Below, one piece after another: positions 9,645-18,740 of a stretch of DNA of 52,728 nucleotides. Position numbers and translations under genes: made by a program. The DNA lies in NCBI GenBank assembly GCA_016207905.1, contig JACQZC010000001.1, positions 1-52,728 on the forward strand, read 5' to 3'. The notes beneath the pieces are model-generated. The model worked only from the letters and a program-made list of their open reading frames with translations, had not been told where the DNA came from and ran no database searches. This DNA comes from Nitrospirota bacterium. GTDB lineage: Bacteria; Nitrospirota; Thermodesulfovibrionia; Thermodesulfovibrionales; JdFR-86. Within the stretch, counting starts at the first letter, position 1. Each line of letters begins with the position of its first letter.

Positions 9645-9680
9645 TTGACAAGTTTGCAAATTTTTGTTATTTATATCCTA
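9645..9680 (+). promoter_or_regulatory. Sigma70-type promoter of pilMNOPQ, predicted leaderless start
   Basis: Perfect -35 TTGACA (9645-9650), 17-bp spacer, -10 TATTTA (9668-9673). Counting 7 nt on places the transcription start at about 9680, which is the A of the pilM ATG. No Shine-Dalgarno sequence precedes that ATG. This is the only strong promoter I see for the pil operon. Confidence 0.72.
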
Positions 9681-10732
9681 TGCCTTTTGGCGGAAAAGAT
9701 TCAATAGGGTTAGACATAGGCTCCACTTATATTAAGGTAGTTCAGCTTAAGGAGAAGAAGAATGTCTATTATCTGGAGCTTTTTGATATGTTGCCGATTC
9801 CGCCTGACATCATAGTGGAAGGCGCTATAATAGACTCTCTGAGGCTTGTAGATGCCTTGAAGGACCTTATAAAGAAGGCACGCATAAAGCCAAAGAATTG
9901 CGTGCTTGGCATTGCAGGGCATGCATCGGTCATTATAAGGAGGATTTCCCTTCCTGAGATGTCAGAAGAGGAACTAAGCGAATCCATCAAGTTTGAGGCA
10001 GAGCAGTATATACCTTTTGATGTCGAGGATGTAAGCATGGACTTCCAGATACTTGGTCCAAAGGAAGAGGCTGGTCAGATGGATGTCATGCTTGTGGCTG
10101 TCAAAAAAGATATTGTCAATGAATATGTCTCTGTGGCAAAGGAGGCTGGGCTTAATCCAATTATTGTTGACATCAATGCCTTTGCCCTCGAAAACATGTA
10201 TGAGGTCAACTACGAGGTAGTGCCAGGAAGAAATGTAGCACTTGTCAACATAGGAGCACACACCATAAACCTGAATGTCCTTAAAGGAGGATCTTCGGTT
10301 TTTACCAGAGACAGTGCAATGGGCAGTAACCTCCATACAGAGGCACTTCAGAAAGAGTTCAATGTCTCTTACGAGAACGCAGAGAGGCTTAAGAAAGGAG
10401 AGGCAGTGGAAGGGGTTTCTCCTGAGGCGGTCTCCTCTGTAATGACATCTGTGTCCGAGGAGATACTGGATGAGATAAGCCGCTCATTAGATTTCTTCAA
10501 AACCACAACATTCAATGAAGAGGTAAACGAGGTTGTCTTAAGCGGCGGGGGTGCACTCATAAAGGATTTCCCGATGCTTCTGGCTGAAAAGGTTGGCGTT
10601 GAGGTTATAACCGCAGAGCCCTTCAAAAACATACAGATTCCAAAGAAATTCGACATTTCTTATATAGAGGAAATATCTCCGATTGCAACGGTTGCCATGG
10701 GTCTTGCACTCAGGAGGTTGGACGACAGATGA
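9680..10732 (+). CDS. pilM: Type IV pilus inner-membrane platform protein PilM
   Basis: Actin-like ATP-binding protein that sits on the cytoplasmic face of the pilus machine and binds the PilN N-terminus. I choose the ATG giving MPFGGKDSIGLDIGSTYIK, because PilM proteins start just before the phosphate-1 loop (LDIGSTYIKVVQL) and the promoter ends here; the open frame extends 22 codons further up to a TTG (9614) that would precede the promoter start. Other actin-fold blocks are ILGPKEE-MDVMLVAVKK, VVDINAFALEN and VVLSGGGALI. The last bases overlap pilN (ATGA). About 350 residues, the usual length. Confidence 0.95.
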   Translation: MPFGGKDSIGLDIGSTYIKVVQLKEKKNVYYLELFDMLPIPPDIIVEGAIIDSLRLVDALKDLIKKARIKPKNCVLGIAGHASVIIRRISLPEMSEEELSESIKFEAEQYIPFDVEDVSMDFQILGPKEEAGQMDVMLVAVKKDIVNEYVSVAKEAGLNPIIVDINAFALENMYEVNYEVVPGRNVALVNIGAHTINLNVLKGGSSVFTRDSAMGSNLHTEALQKEFNVSYENAERLKKGEAVEGVSPEAVSSVMTSVSEEILDEISRSLDFFKTTTFNEEVNEVVLSGGGALIKDFPMLLAEKVGVEVITAEPFKNIQIPKKFDISYIEEISPIATVAMGLALRRLDDR

Positions 10733-11274
10733 TAAAAATAAACCTACTTCCTTATAAAAAGAAAAAGAAAAAGCCCAAACCCCTGCCTGGCTTCTTAATA
10801 ATGTGTATCCTCCTTTTAGCGGTCTCCGTAACAGCAGGGCTGATTTATGACCTTTATTTCCTTAAATCAAAGATAGCCTCCCTTGAGGGTCGCAAGGCTG
10901 AGAATGCAAAAAAGATTGTCCAGCTCGGAGAAAAGATTACGGAGGTTCAGGACTTTGAAAAGCTTAATAAGCAATTTACCGATAGGAAAAACATTATTGA
11001 GTCTTTAAGGAAGAACCAGAACCTTCCGGTCAGAATTTTAGATGAGATGAGCAACACCCTCACAGAAGGCATCTGGCTTACAGGCATGTCAATAGACAAC
11101 CTGAACATAAACATCGATGGTGTCGGATTTACTAACCCGGAAATCGTTGCATTTGTGCAGAAACTGAAGTCCTCACCCCTTTTTACAGAGGTTTATCTAC
11201 ATGGCACTACAAAGTCTTCTGCCGAAGGTATAGAGGTCTTTACATTCAAGATAACACTACAGGCAAAGGGTTAA
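10729..11274 (+). CDS. pilN: Type IV pilus assembly protein PilN
   Basis: Bitopic inner-membrane protein of the PilMNO platform. It starts MIKINLLPYKKKKKKPK, and the INLLP motif is the known PilM-binding peptide. A single membrane helix (about residues 21-43) follows, then a coiled-coil (LKSKIASLEGRKAENAKK) and a ferredoxin-like periplasmic domain ending in a beta-rich segment. 181 residues is normal. Start overlaps pilM by 4 bp (ATGA), and the stop is 1 bp before pilO. Confidence 0.93.
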   Translation: MIKINLLPYKKKKKKPKPLPGFLIMCILLLAVSVTAGLIYDLYFLKSKIASLEGRKAENAKKIVQLGEKITEVQDFEKLNKQFTDRKNIIESLRKNQNLPVRILDEMSNTLTEGIWLTGMSIDNLNINIDGVGFTNPEIVAFVQKLKSSPLFTEVYLHGTTKSSAEGIEVFTFKITLQAKG

Positions 11275-11275
11275 G

Positions 11276-11863
11276 ATGGCTATAAAGATAGATATAAAAA
11301 ACCTTCCGAAGACAGTCAAGATAATAATAGCAGTTCTTCCTGCTTTGATTTTCATTGGTGTTTATATATACTTTGCCATTCTTCCGAAGCACAAACAGAT
11401 AAATGGACTCAAGCAGGAGATTTCCAAGCAGGAAAACAATATAACCGAGAGTCAGCGAAAAGCAGAAAAGCTCGATGAGCTAAAGGCTGAAAACCAGAGG
11501 CTCAAAGAGAGGCTTACCGAGCTCGGAAAACAGCTTCCAACTGAAAAAGAGATATCCCCACTCCTGACTCTGGTCTCTGACCTTGGAACAAAGTCGGGTC
11601 TGAACATAATATCATGGAAGCCCTCTCGGTGGACACCACATCCAAGCGGAATAGTCTTTGAAGTTCCTGTTTCAGTTGAGATTACAGGCTCTTACCATAA
11701 ACTCGCATCTTTCTTTAGCAAGCTAACGCTTCTTGACAGGATTGTCAACATAATCAATATCAGGCTCGGAGGCCCAAGGGTTGTAGGCGAGGAAGCAATT
11801 CTCGGCGTGAGCTTTTCTGCAGTTACATTTACTAATGCGACTGAAGGAGGTGCTCCCAAATGA
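11276..11863 (+). CDS. pilO: Type IV pilus assembly protein PilO
   Basis: 195-residue partner of PilN. One membrane helix (about residues 14-36), a long coiled-coil region rich in Gln, Glu and Lys (KQEISKQENNITESQRKAEK), then the periplasmic ferredoxin-like domain containing GLNIISWKPS and the PVSVEITGSYHKLASFF segment typical of PilO. It overlaps pilP by 4 bp. Together with PilN it links the cytoplasmic ring to the secretin through PilP. Confidence 0.93.
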   Translation: MAIKIDIKNLPKTVKIIIAVLPALIFIGVYIYFAILPKHKQINGLKQEISKQENNITESQRKAEKLDELKAENQRLKERLTELGKQLPTEKEISPLLTLVSDLGTKSGLNIISWKPSRWTPHPSGIVFEVPVSVEITGSYHKLASFFSKLTLLDRIVNIINIRLGGPRVVGEEAILGVSFSAVTFTNATEGGAPK

Positions 11864-12357
11864 GAAGGTGGGTAGTGCTGATTGTATCTATTTCCCTTCT
11901 GTGCGTTACTGTTACTGTGGCAGAGGAGAGAAAACAGGAGGAAAGACAGACACAACAGCCTCTGGCGCAACAGGCTCAGGAGGAGCAGGAACTTAAAGTG
12001 GAAAAACAGCATTATATATATAATGCAGCTGGAAGGCGGGACCCATTCCTTTCCATAATAGTAGCGCAGAGGGATGCGGAAAAAAAGAAACAGGCTGATA
12101 AAAGGCTCCTGCCTCCTATGGAAAAGTTTGACCTTAGCCAGTTCACTCTTATTGCCATAGTATGGAACATAAAGGAAGTCTATGCAGTTGTTAAGCTTCC
12201 AGACGGAAAGTTTTATAATCTAAAAGAGGGCATGAATGTAGGCGTTAACGACGGCGTGATTATAAGCATTACTCCTGACACAGTGATTGTCAGAGAAAAG
12301 ACGGTAGACTTTAGAGGGAAAGTAACACCAAAGGATAGAACATTAAAACTCCGATAA
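11860..12357 (+). CDS. pilP: Type IV pilus assembly protein PilP
   Basis: 165-residue periplasmic protein joining PilNO to the secretin. It has an N-terminal signal (RRWVVLIVSISLLC), a Gln/Glu-rich linker, and the PilP core beginning at GRRDPFLS with LSQFTLIAIVWNIKEVYAVV and GKFYNLKEGM. The signal has a Cys but not a clear lipobox, so I cannot say whether it is a lipoprotein. Start overlaps pilO by 4 bp, and pilQ follows after 12 bp with its own GGAGGA ribosome site. Confidence 0.92.
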   Translation: MRRWVVLIVSISLLCVTVTVAEERKQEERQTQQPLAQQAQEEQELKVEKQHYIYNAAGRRDPFLSIIVAQRDAEKKKQADKRLLPPMEKFDLSQFTLIAIVWNIKEVYAVVKLPDGKFYNLKEGMNVGVNDGVIISITPDTVIVREKTVDFRGKVTPKDRTLKLR

Positions 12358-12369
12358 GGAGGAGGAAAT

Positions 12370-14430
12370 ATGAGAAAAAAAGCATACTTTATTATTTTAT
12401 TAACCGCTCTGATAACTGGTCTCATGTCAGTTCAATCTGCCATAGCCGAGGAGACCCCTGTCCTTACATCCATCGATGTGAAGGACAATGTAGTAGAGCT
12501 GAAGGCAAGTTCTGCCTTTATCTATACAATGTATAAGCCTTCTGACCCATATCTGGTAGTCGTGGAATTGCCAGGTGTTGGTGCTGGAAACATAAGCAAG
12601 AGGATAACCTCCGATAAAAAGGGAATCTCGGAGATAAAGCTCTCAGAGATAGGTCCTCCTACATCTGCCCTGAAAGTAGAGATACTCCTTGAATCCCCTG
12701 CTGATTTAGTGCCGGTTTATCAGGGCAATTCCCTCATATTGACTGTAAAAGATGCCCCGATTTTGGCTAAAGAGCCTTATCCAGAAACCATGCCCTCTGA
12801 TGTATCAGGCAAGGAAACAGTGGAAGTTCTTAGTGGCGAGCCTGCAACAGAGATTCAGACCGTAGGGTTTGAGTATGCCGAAAAGACATTGAGATTGGTT
12901 ATCAAAGGCGATGGAAAAATGCAGCCAGCAGTGTATTCATTCGAGGATAAAATCGTACTGGACATCCCGAATGTTTCCATGAAGGCAACACTACCTGGGA
13001 CCGTCGTGGCACCTATAAAGAGTCTCAGATATGGAATGCATAAAGACATGGTAAGGATTGTTGTTGACCTGAAAGAAAAGGCAGACTTCAATACACTATC
13101 AGAGCAAAACTCCATTGTCATAGCCTTCAGGGTCAAAGAGGCTCCGTTAGGCATGGCACCAGCAGAAGAAGAGATTTCTTTAGTAGAGAAAGAAAAGCTT
13201 CCAATAGAGCAAAGGATTCCTCCTAAGGAGACAAAGTATGAAGGGAAGCTCATAAACTTAGATTTTCAGAACGCAGACATAGTGCCTATATTCAGATTAC
13301 TTGCCGATATGAACAACTATAACAGCATAATACACCCTGCTGTGTCAGGAACAGTAACGCTTAAGCTCATAAATGTTCCATGGGATCAGGCATTGGACAT
13401 TATTTTAGAGCTTACCAACTTTGACAAGCAAATAGATGGTAATATCCTAAGTATTGCGCCTGGAGGGTTTTTTGCAAAGAGAAAAGATGAAGAAAGAAAA
13501 CGATTGGAAGCCCAAATAAAGGAGGACCCACTTATAGAGGAGTCCGTACCGCTCAGCTATACAGGTACGGCTGAGATAAAAACGCTGATAGAAGAAAAAA
13601 AGCTTTTGAGCACAAGAGGCAGTATTTCTATACATCCAGGGGAAAACACCATTATGATAAGGGACACGGAGAAAAAAATTAATGATGTGAAGGAATTCAT
13701 CGAAAAGGTAGATACCCCTGTGCCACAGGTTATGATTGAGGCAAAGATAGTAGAGGTAAGCTCAGACTACTCAAGGACTTTGGGCATAAGATGGTCAGGA
13801 ACACATACACCTACAACTAAGGCTCTTCACGAGGTTGGCACTATGAATTTCTCTGTTAACACGCCTCTGACAGCTGTTACAGGTGAGGGTGGCGTTGCTC
13901 AGCTTTCTATTGGAACAGGCAATACAACAACGATAAGTATGTCTCTTGCGGCAGCAGAGGTTGTGGGGAAACTGAAAAAACTCGCAAATCCAAGGGTCCT
14001 TACTATGAACAAAAAGTCAGCATCGATTCAACAGGGTGTGCAGATTCCTGTTCAGACAACAACTGCCGAAGGCTCTACAACCGTGTTTGTTAATGCAAAC
14101 CTGAGCCTTAATGTGACCCCAACTATTAAGGCAGACACTGTCCAGCTTGAAGTCAGTGTGAACAACGATACCCCTGTGAATGTTGGAGGTGCAACTGGAA
14201 TCAATACCCAGTCTGTTAAGACAGAGGCAGTTGTTAGAGATGGCGAGACACTCGTTATAGGTGGCATTTACACAAACTCGGCTGATAAAGGCGAGGTAGG
14301 CGTTCCGTTCCTGAGCAAGATTCCCATCATAGGCTGGCTGTTTAAGACAAAGACAGAGAAATCTACCACAAAGGAGCTTTTGATATTTATAACTCCTACG
14401 ATTATTAAGACAACTACTCTGATGCAGTAA
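12370..14430 (+). CDS. pilQ: Type IV pilus secretin PilQ
   Basis: Outer-membrane channel for the pilus. Signal peptide about 1-26, one or two AMIN domains (residues about 30-240: VLTSIDVKDNVVELKAS and VGFEYAEKTLRLVIKG), then N0/secretin-TonB short domain (LINLDFQNADIVPIFRLLAD), N1, and the secretin core ending with VPFLSKIPIIGWLFKTK, the diagnostic secretin gate sequence. Full length (686). An AAGGAGGAGG site precedes the ATG. The last 17 bp overlap the end of malQ from the other strand. No pilB, pilT or pilin genes are nearby. Confidence 0.96.
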   Translation: MRKKAYFIILLTALITGLMSVQSAIAEETPVLTSIDVKDNVVELKASSAFIYTMYKPSDPYLVVVELPGVGAGNISKRITSDKKGISEIKLSEIGPPTSALKVEILLESPADLVPVYQGNSLILTVKDAPILAKEPYPETMPSDVSGKETVEVLSGEPATEIQTVGFEYAEKTLRLVIKGDGKMQPAVYSFEDKIVLDIPNVSMKATLPGTVVAPIKSLRYGMHKDMVRIVVDLKEKADFNTLSEQNSIVIAFRVKEAPLGMAPAEEEISLVEKEKLPIEQRIPPKETKYEGKLINLDFQNADIVPIFRLLADMNNYNSIIHPAVSGTVTLKLINVPWDQALDIILELTNFDKQIDGNILSIAPGGFFAKRKDEERKRLEAQIKEDPLIEESVPLSYTGTAEIKTLIEEKKLLSTRGSISIHPGENTIMIRDTEKKINDVKEFIEKVDTPVPQVMIEAKIVEVSSDYSRTLGIRWSGTHTPTTKALHEVGTMNFSVNTPLTAVTGEGGVAQLSIGTGNTTTISMSLAAAEVVGKLKKLANPRVLTMNKKSASIQQGVQIPVQTTTAEGSTTVFVNANLSLNVTPTIKADTVQLEVSVNNDTPVNVGGATGINTQSVKTEAVVRDGETLVIGGIYTNSADKGEVGVPFLSKIPIIGWLFKTKTEKSTTKELLIFITPTIIKTTTLMQ

Positions 14431-16555
14431 AAGCCATGTCTTTAAATACACTGGCAAGTTCCATGAGCCTCTCATCCGAGAGGATTGCAGAAACCTCAAG
14501 AGGGTGTCTCTGCCGCCAGTTCGGGTATTCATCCACAGTGCCGGGCAGATTTTGCTGGTTCAGAACTCCGATTATATCGTCTAAGCTGACTGCCACTAAC
14601 TTACAAGGTGTTTGAGCCAGAAATCTATAAACCGAAAGGCAAAGAGGAGAAGTCATCTCAGGAATGGATTCTGCATCTTGTGGAAATCCTTCTGGCAAAA
14701 AAAGGTTAACTTCCTCAAGAATCAGAGCCTTATCAGTCTTTCTTTCTTCTATATCCCTATCTCTAAGGCTACTATTGGGGTATAATCCGAGGACTCCTTT
14801 AACCTCAATGTCCCTGCCAATCCAGAAGCCATAAAGTGTTGGTAGGTCATGTGTAGTCACGCTTGTTAGTGCCACCTCAGGATAGGACCCAGGAGGAAGG
14901 AAATCCCTCGATGGCCATCTCCTTTCAAAATAAAACAACCTGTAGGAAAGCATCTTGAACCTTCTTAAAGCCTCTCGGGCTTCCTCTGTCACTGTCCCAA
15001 GGTCTTCTGCTATGATTACTGCTTTGTTCCTTACACTTTCAAGTGCAATGATTCTCAGAAGGTCCTCTGATGGGTATCTCAAATAGGCACCCTCTTTAGG
15101 GCTCATCCCCTCTGGCACAAGAAAGACCCTGAATAAGCCCAATGCGTGGTCAATCCTCAAGGCACCTCCGTGTCTTAGGTTTTCCCTGATAACCCTAAGG
15201 AAAGGCTCATAACCGGATTCCTTGAGCTTTTCGGGTATGAATGGGCAGACCCCCCAGTCCTGACCATTCGGGTTAAACGAATCGGGTGGAGCCCCAACAC
15301 TTACTGCCTCTCCTAAGACTTCCCTGTATGCCCATGCATCGAATCCGCCTTTTGCAGAGCCAACTGCAAGGTCATTGTAAAGTCCAATCCGCATACCAAG
15401 CTCATTTGCCCTCTTTGAGACTGCCTCAAGCTGTTTGTCTATTTGCCACTGGATATACTGATAAAAGAGGATTTCTCTGCCATGATTTTTCTTAAACTTA
15501 TGTGTCTCAGGACTCTCAGGGTCTCTTAAGGCTGGATGCCACTGCCTCATATCGTATATATTGCCCTTTTCTTTGCCTATTGCCATGAATACTGAAAATC
15601 TCTCCAAAGCCATCCCCTGTTCTTTGACATAGTTTTTGAATTCAAGCCCCCTTAATGTATCTGAAATATAATGATTATCGTAAAAATAAGAAAAACCTTC
15701 CCTTAGAGCCTTTTCTTTGAGCTTTGCCACTTCCCTGTAATCGATTAGGTCTGGTAGGTCAGGTAGGTCGGGCTTTACGGTTGAAGGAGATTCTTTGTAA
15801 TCAGAAACCTCATCCATGCCAATGTAGATAAGATTCCTGTAAAGCCTGCTTATAGGATAATATGGACTTATACCAAAAGGAGGCTCATTCGGGATAGCAT
15901 GAAGGGGATTGATGCCAATGAACCCGCCTCCTAATCTTACAGTTCCCTCGACAAAGTCCCTCAGGTCTATGAGGTCTCCTATACCCCAATTTCTTTTTGA
16001 GCGAAGTGAATAAAGATTAAGTGTAATTCCCCATGTTCTGCCTTCCGGGCTAAAGCATTCATCAGGGCTGATTATAAGCCTCATTACACCTTTAATCCCA
16101 TTACATTGGACTGCCACATCATAATACCCAATTGCCAATTTATCCTTAAGCGGCAGTTTCACTCTGACATATCTTATGCCATTTATCACATTTATAGCAG
16201 TAGGGGAAATCCCCTCGAGGCTCATCTCATCCGTGTTTCCCTTTTCGTCTTTCAGGGAATAAGTAATCAGTAGAGCTTTTTCATCTGCCTCATCACACTT
16301 CAGATGGATTGCAATCGAAACCGGTTGGCAGGCAACCGATACGACCATCGAAGGCTCTATGAATCTGTTCCATGGTTTTAACCTTCTCTGAAGGAGTTCA
16401 TCTTCAGAGACCTCAACATCTATTGCCTTAAGGAGTGCAGACTTTGTTTTAATGGATGTGACATGCTTATTTCCCCACATGTCAAAGTAATAAGGGACAA
16501 TGCCATAAAGCTCCGAGAGCTCGTTTATGAGTTTATCTGGCGGTAGGTCATTCAC
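14414..16555 (-). CDS. malQ: 4-alpha-glucanotransferase (amylomaltase), GH77
   Basis: Transfers maltooligosaccharide segments in glycogen or maltodextrin metabolism. GH77 blocks seen include SPYYPISRLYRNLIYI, NDLAVGSAKGGFDAW, GAPPDSFNPNGQDWG, LRIDHALGLFRVF (with the catalytic Asp), IAEDLGTVT, TTHDLPTLYGFW and the C-terminal GTVDEYPNWRQRHP. I prefer the GTG start placed 2 bp after the glgC stop (713 residues); an upstream in-frame ATG at 16624 would overlap glgC by 67 bp. Neither has a strong ribosome site. An N-terminal carbohydrate-binding-like region precedes the catalytic barrel. It is downstream of glgC in one glycogen operon. Confidence 0.92.
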   Translation of the reverse strand: MNDLPPDKLINELSELYGIVPYYFDMWGNKHVTSIKTKSALLKAIDVEVSEDELLQRRLKPWNRFIEPSMVVSVACQPVSIAIHLKCDEADEKALLITYSLKDEKGNTDEMSLEGISPTAINVINGIRYVRVKLPLKDKLAIGYYDVAVQCNGIKGVMRLIISPDECFSPEGRTWGITLNLYSLRSKRNWGIGDLIDLRDFVEGTVRLGGGFIGINPLHAIPNEPPFGISPYYPISRLYRNLIYIGMDEVSDYKESPSTVKPDLPDLPDLIDYREVAKLKEKALREGFSYFYDNHYISDTLRGLEFKNYVKEQGMALERFSVFMAIGKEKGNIYDMRQWHPALRDPESPETHKFKKNHGREILFYQYIQWQIDKQLEAVSKRANELGMRIGLYNDLAVGSAKGGFDAWAYREVLGEAVSVGAPPDSFNPNGQDWGVCPFIPEKLKESGYEPFLRVIRENLRHGGALRIDHALGLFRVFLVPEGMSPKEGAYLRYPSEDLLRIIALESVRNKAVIIAEDLGTVTEEAREALRRFKMLSYRLFYFERRWPSRDFLPPGSYPEVALTSVTTHDLPTLYGFWIGRDIEVKGVLGLYPNSSLRDRDIEERKTDKALILEEVNLFLPEGFPQDAESIPEMTSPLCLSVYRFLAQTPCKLVAVSLDDIIGVLNQQNLPGTVDEYPNWRQRHPLEVSAILSDERLMELASVFKDMAFTASE

Positions 16556-16557
16556 AC

Positions 16558-17778
16558 TTATTCGGGTCTTGTTTTTCTTCCGCCTCTGGGAAGTATGGCA
16601 ATCCCTGAGGGCTCTATATGGCATCTGAATCTGTCTTTGGCAGGGTCAAAGCCAATGTCGTCGCCTTCTTCGATAATGTTTAGCTTATCTATAATCACCC
16701 GTTTGAGCTTGCAGTTTTTCTTAAGCACTACATTGTCCATTATAATGGAATCCTCAACGCTTGCTCCATCCATAATAATCACATTGCTTCTGATTATGGA
16801 GTTTTGGATTTTTGCCTTATGGATGGTAACACCATCTGCTATGAGGCTGTTTCGGATAGTGCCTTTCAGGATTTTTGTAGAAGTCCCAACATATCCTCCG
16901 GGGAATATGGGCCAGTGTATATTATTGAGCTCAAAAGCAGGTGCTGGTCCCAGCATGTCCATATGAGCCTTGAAGAATGCCTCTATGGTTCCAATGTCGC
17001 GCCAGTATCCGACCTCTTCATAGGGCTTTGTGCCCGGGATTTGGTTTGTTGCAAAATCATATGCAAAGAGTTTCTCTGTATGGACAAGCTCAGGCAGGAT
17101 ATGAGTGCCAAAGTCATGCTGTTTTTTTCTCTGCGAGGTTGCAAGTGCATGAAGGAGCACATCCCTGCTAAATATATAATTGCCCATTGACACATATGCT
17201 CGTGTTGGGTCAGAGGGCATGGGTGTAGGCTTTTTGGGTTTTTCCTGAAACTCGGTAATCCTTCCGTCAGGCAGGGAGGCAATAACTCCAAATGCCGATG
17301 CCTCCCTTAAGGGCACAGGTCTTGCCGCAACCGTGACATCTGCGTCATGTTCAACATGGAAATCTATCATCTGGCGAATGTCCATTCTGTATATGTGGTC
17401 TGCGCCAAACACTAAGACAAGCTCGGGATTATGCTGTCTTATGAGATTTATGTTTTGAAATATAGCATCGGCAGTGCCCTGAAACCACTCAGGACCCATC
17501 CGCATCTGGGGAGGCACTACTGCTACGAAATGATTCCTGATAACAGGCGACAACACCCAGTTCTGTCTAATGTGCTCTATAAGGGACTGGGATTTATACT
17601 GCACTAAGAGATATATGGAGTATATATGGGAGTTCACAAGGTTGCTTAGGACAAAGTCCACAATCCTGTATCTTCCTCCAAAAGGCACAGAGGGCTTTGA
17701 GCGCATTGCAGTAAGAGGGAAAAGCCTCTCGCCCTTTCCACCTGCAAGAACAAATGAAAGAATCTTTGGGTGTGCCAT
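16558..17778 (-). CDS. glgC: Glucose-1-phosphate adenylyltransferase (ADP-glucose pyrophosphorylase)
   Basis: Makes ADP-glucose for glycogen synthesis from glucose-1-phosphate and ATP. The N-terminal nucleotidyltransferase domain has LAGGKGERLFPLT and KPSVPFGGRYRIVDF; GADHIYRMD is the metal/substrate block; EFQEKP and the C-terminal left-handed beta-helix (repeated hexapeptides such as SIIMDNVVLKKN) follow. 406 residues is typical. A GAGG sits just before the ATG and a clear promoter lies upstream. First gene of a glgC-malQ operon. Confidence 0.96.
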   Translation of the reverse strand: MAHPKILSFVLAGGKGERLFPLTAMRSKPSVPFGGRYRIVDFVLSNLVNSHIYSIYLLVQYKSQSLIEHIRQNWVLSPVIRNHFVAVVPPQMRMGPEWFQGTADAIFQNINLIRQHNPELVLVFGADHIYRMDIRQMIDFHVEHDADVTVAARPVPLREASAFGVIASLPDGRITEFQEKPKKPTPMPSDPTRAYVSMGNYIFSRDVLLHALATSQRKKQHDFGTHILPELVHTEKLFAYDFATNQIPGTKPYEEVGYWRDIGTIEAFFKAHMDMLGPAPAFELNNIHWPIFPGGYVGTSTKILKGTIRNSLIADGVTIHKAKIQNSIIRSNVIIMDGASVEDSIIMDNVVLKKNCKLKRVIIDKLNIIEEGDDIGFDPAKDRFRCHIEPSGIAILPRGGRKTRPE

Positions 17779-17790
17779 ATCGCCTCAAAA

Positions 17791-17820
17791 ATTATAGGCT
17801 TTTAAGGTATCTTAGGTCAA
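17791..17820 (-). promoter_or_regulatory. Sigma70-type promoter of glgC-malQ
   Basis: Reading the minus strand: -35 TTGACC (17815-17820), 18-bp spacer, perfect -10 TATAAT (17791-17796), then 12 nt with a GAGG before the glgC ATG. The leader is very short. Confidence 0.72.
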
Positions 17821-17871
17821 CCCAAAAGTTGTTTTGGGGACATGGGAGGGGATTAAATTGAAATGAGTTGC

Positions 17872-18681
17872 TTACTTACCCCAGTTGCCAGTAACAAGCT
17901 GGATAAGCGAATCTGCTGGAACGAGGCTGACAATTACAGAGCCATCTGGAAGGATTATAGCAGGTGTGCCTGTAATGCCGAATTCCTTTGCAAGATTGAT
18001 ATTGTTGTCAACTTCTTCGGATTTACATGTGGCTTTTGGAAGAGGTTTCCCCTCGAATGCATTTTCAAGTGCCTTCAGGGACTTCTCGCACACGATGGAC
18101 TTTGCCTTCTCATAAGCAGTGGGATGCATTGGAAGTGGATAGAGCTTTATAAAAAACACTATATCCTTTGTTTTTGCCAGAACCTTCTTCATCTCCAGAT
18201 GAAGTTCCCTGCAGGCAGGTCATTCAGGGTCCGAAAAGACTATCACCTTATATCCGGCAGATGTCTCTCCCATCTGAAGTGCCTCATCGAGTGGAATCGT
18301 TGACACATCCACCTTCATGAGTTCCTGTCGTCTTTGGGATGTAATATCTACCTTTTCCTTTACATCTATTATGATGCCCTGTATGATTTTTCCTTTTGAG
18401 AAATCAATATATAGAATATCTTTTGGTCCCTGCCCAAGTTTAATATCCACTTCCCAGAGACCCCGTACAGGGCTTAATCGAACATCTATAACCTCTGAGA
18501 TTACGCCCGGGGCAATGGCATTGAGGATTCCGAATGCCTCCTTTTTTGTAAGTGTATGACACTTCTGGCAGTCAGGCTCGCATGCACCTGCAATCTCTCC
18601 GAAGCCAAATGTATTACTGCGGAATAAAATAAGGACTCCAAGAAGGAGTAAAACAGATAAAAGCACTACAAACCGTTTCAT
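17872..18681 (-). CDS. DsbC-like thiol:disulfide interchange selenoprotein (UGA = Sec154)
   Basis: One 269-residue protein if the in-frame TGA at 18220-18222 is read as selenocysteine. The first part has a membrane or signal helix (residues 4-20), a CEPDCQKCH segment holding a CxxCH motif (38-42), and a DsbC-like dimerisation domain ending VIVFSDPE. The TGA stands exactly where the first active-site Cys belongs, giving U-P-A-C followed by [10 protein letters not shown]. The frame then continues through the thioredoxin fold with [12 protein letters not shown] and the cis-proline loop [13 protein letters not shown]. Length and domain order match the DsbC/G family. A stem-loop of SECIS type follows the TGA. 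A standard stop and nonsense pseudogene is the alternative; preserved coding on both sides argues against it. Confidence 0.88.
18187..18204 (-). promoter_or_regulatory. Candidate bacterial SECIS element of the DsbC-like gene
   Basis: Beginning 16 nt after the UGA on the minus strand, CTTCATC pairs perfectly with GATGAAG around a UGGA loop (7-bp stem, GG in the apical loop). Distance of the loop G from the UGA (about 24 nt) lies in the range known for bacterial SelB-binding elements. It lies wholly within coding sequence. Confidence 0.8.
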
Positions 18682-18687
18682 GCCGAA

Positions 18688-18693
18688 ATTATA
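18688..18693 (-). promoter_or_regulatory. -10 box of the DsbC-like gene (leaderless type)
   Basis: Perfect TATAAT on the minus strand ends 6 nt before the ATG at 18681. No Shine-Dalgarno is present. The -35 is weak (TTAACA with about 19-bp spacing). Confidence 0.55.
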
Positions 18694-18740
18694 ACATAAA
18701 CTTTGCTTTAGATGTTAAAAAATTCGTAAGGCAACATCCT

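Noticed and set aside
9614-9679. Extended TTG start of pilM
   Set aside because: Would place 22 extra residues upstream of the conserved start and across the promoter.
17821-17838. CCCAAAA/TTTTGGG hairpin as terminator
   Set aside because: No T-run and it overlaps the -35 side of the glgC promoter.
18220-18681. 153-residue truncated protein as a stand-alone product
   Set aside because: It ends exactly before the active-site residue and the continuing frame completes the thioredoxin fold, so selenocysteine is the simpler reading.
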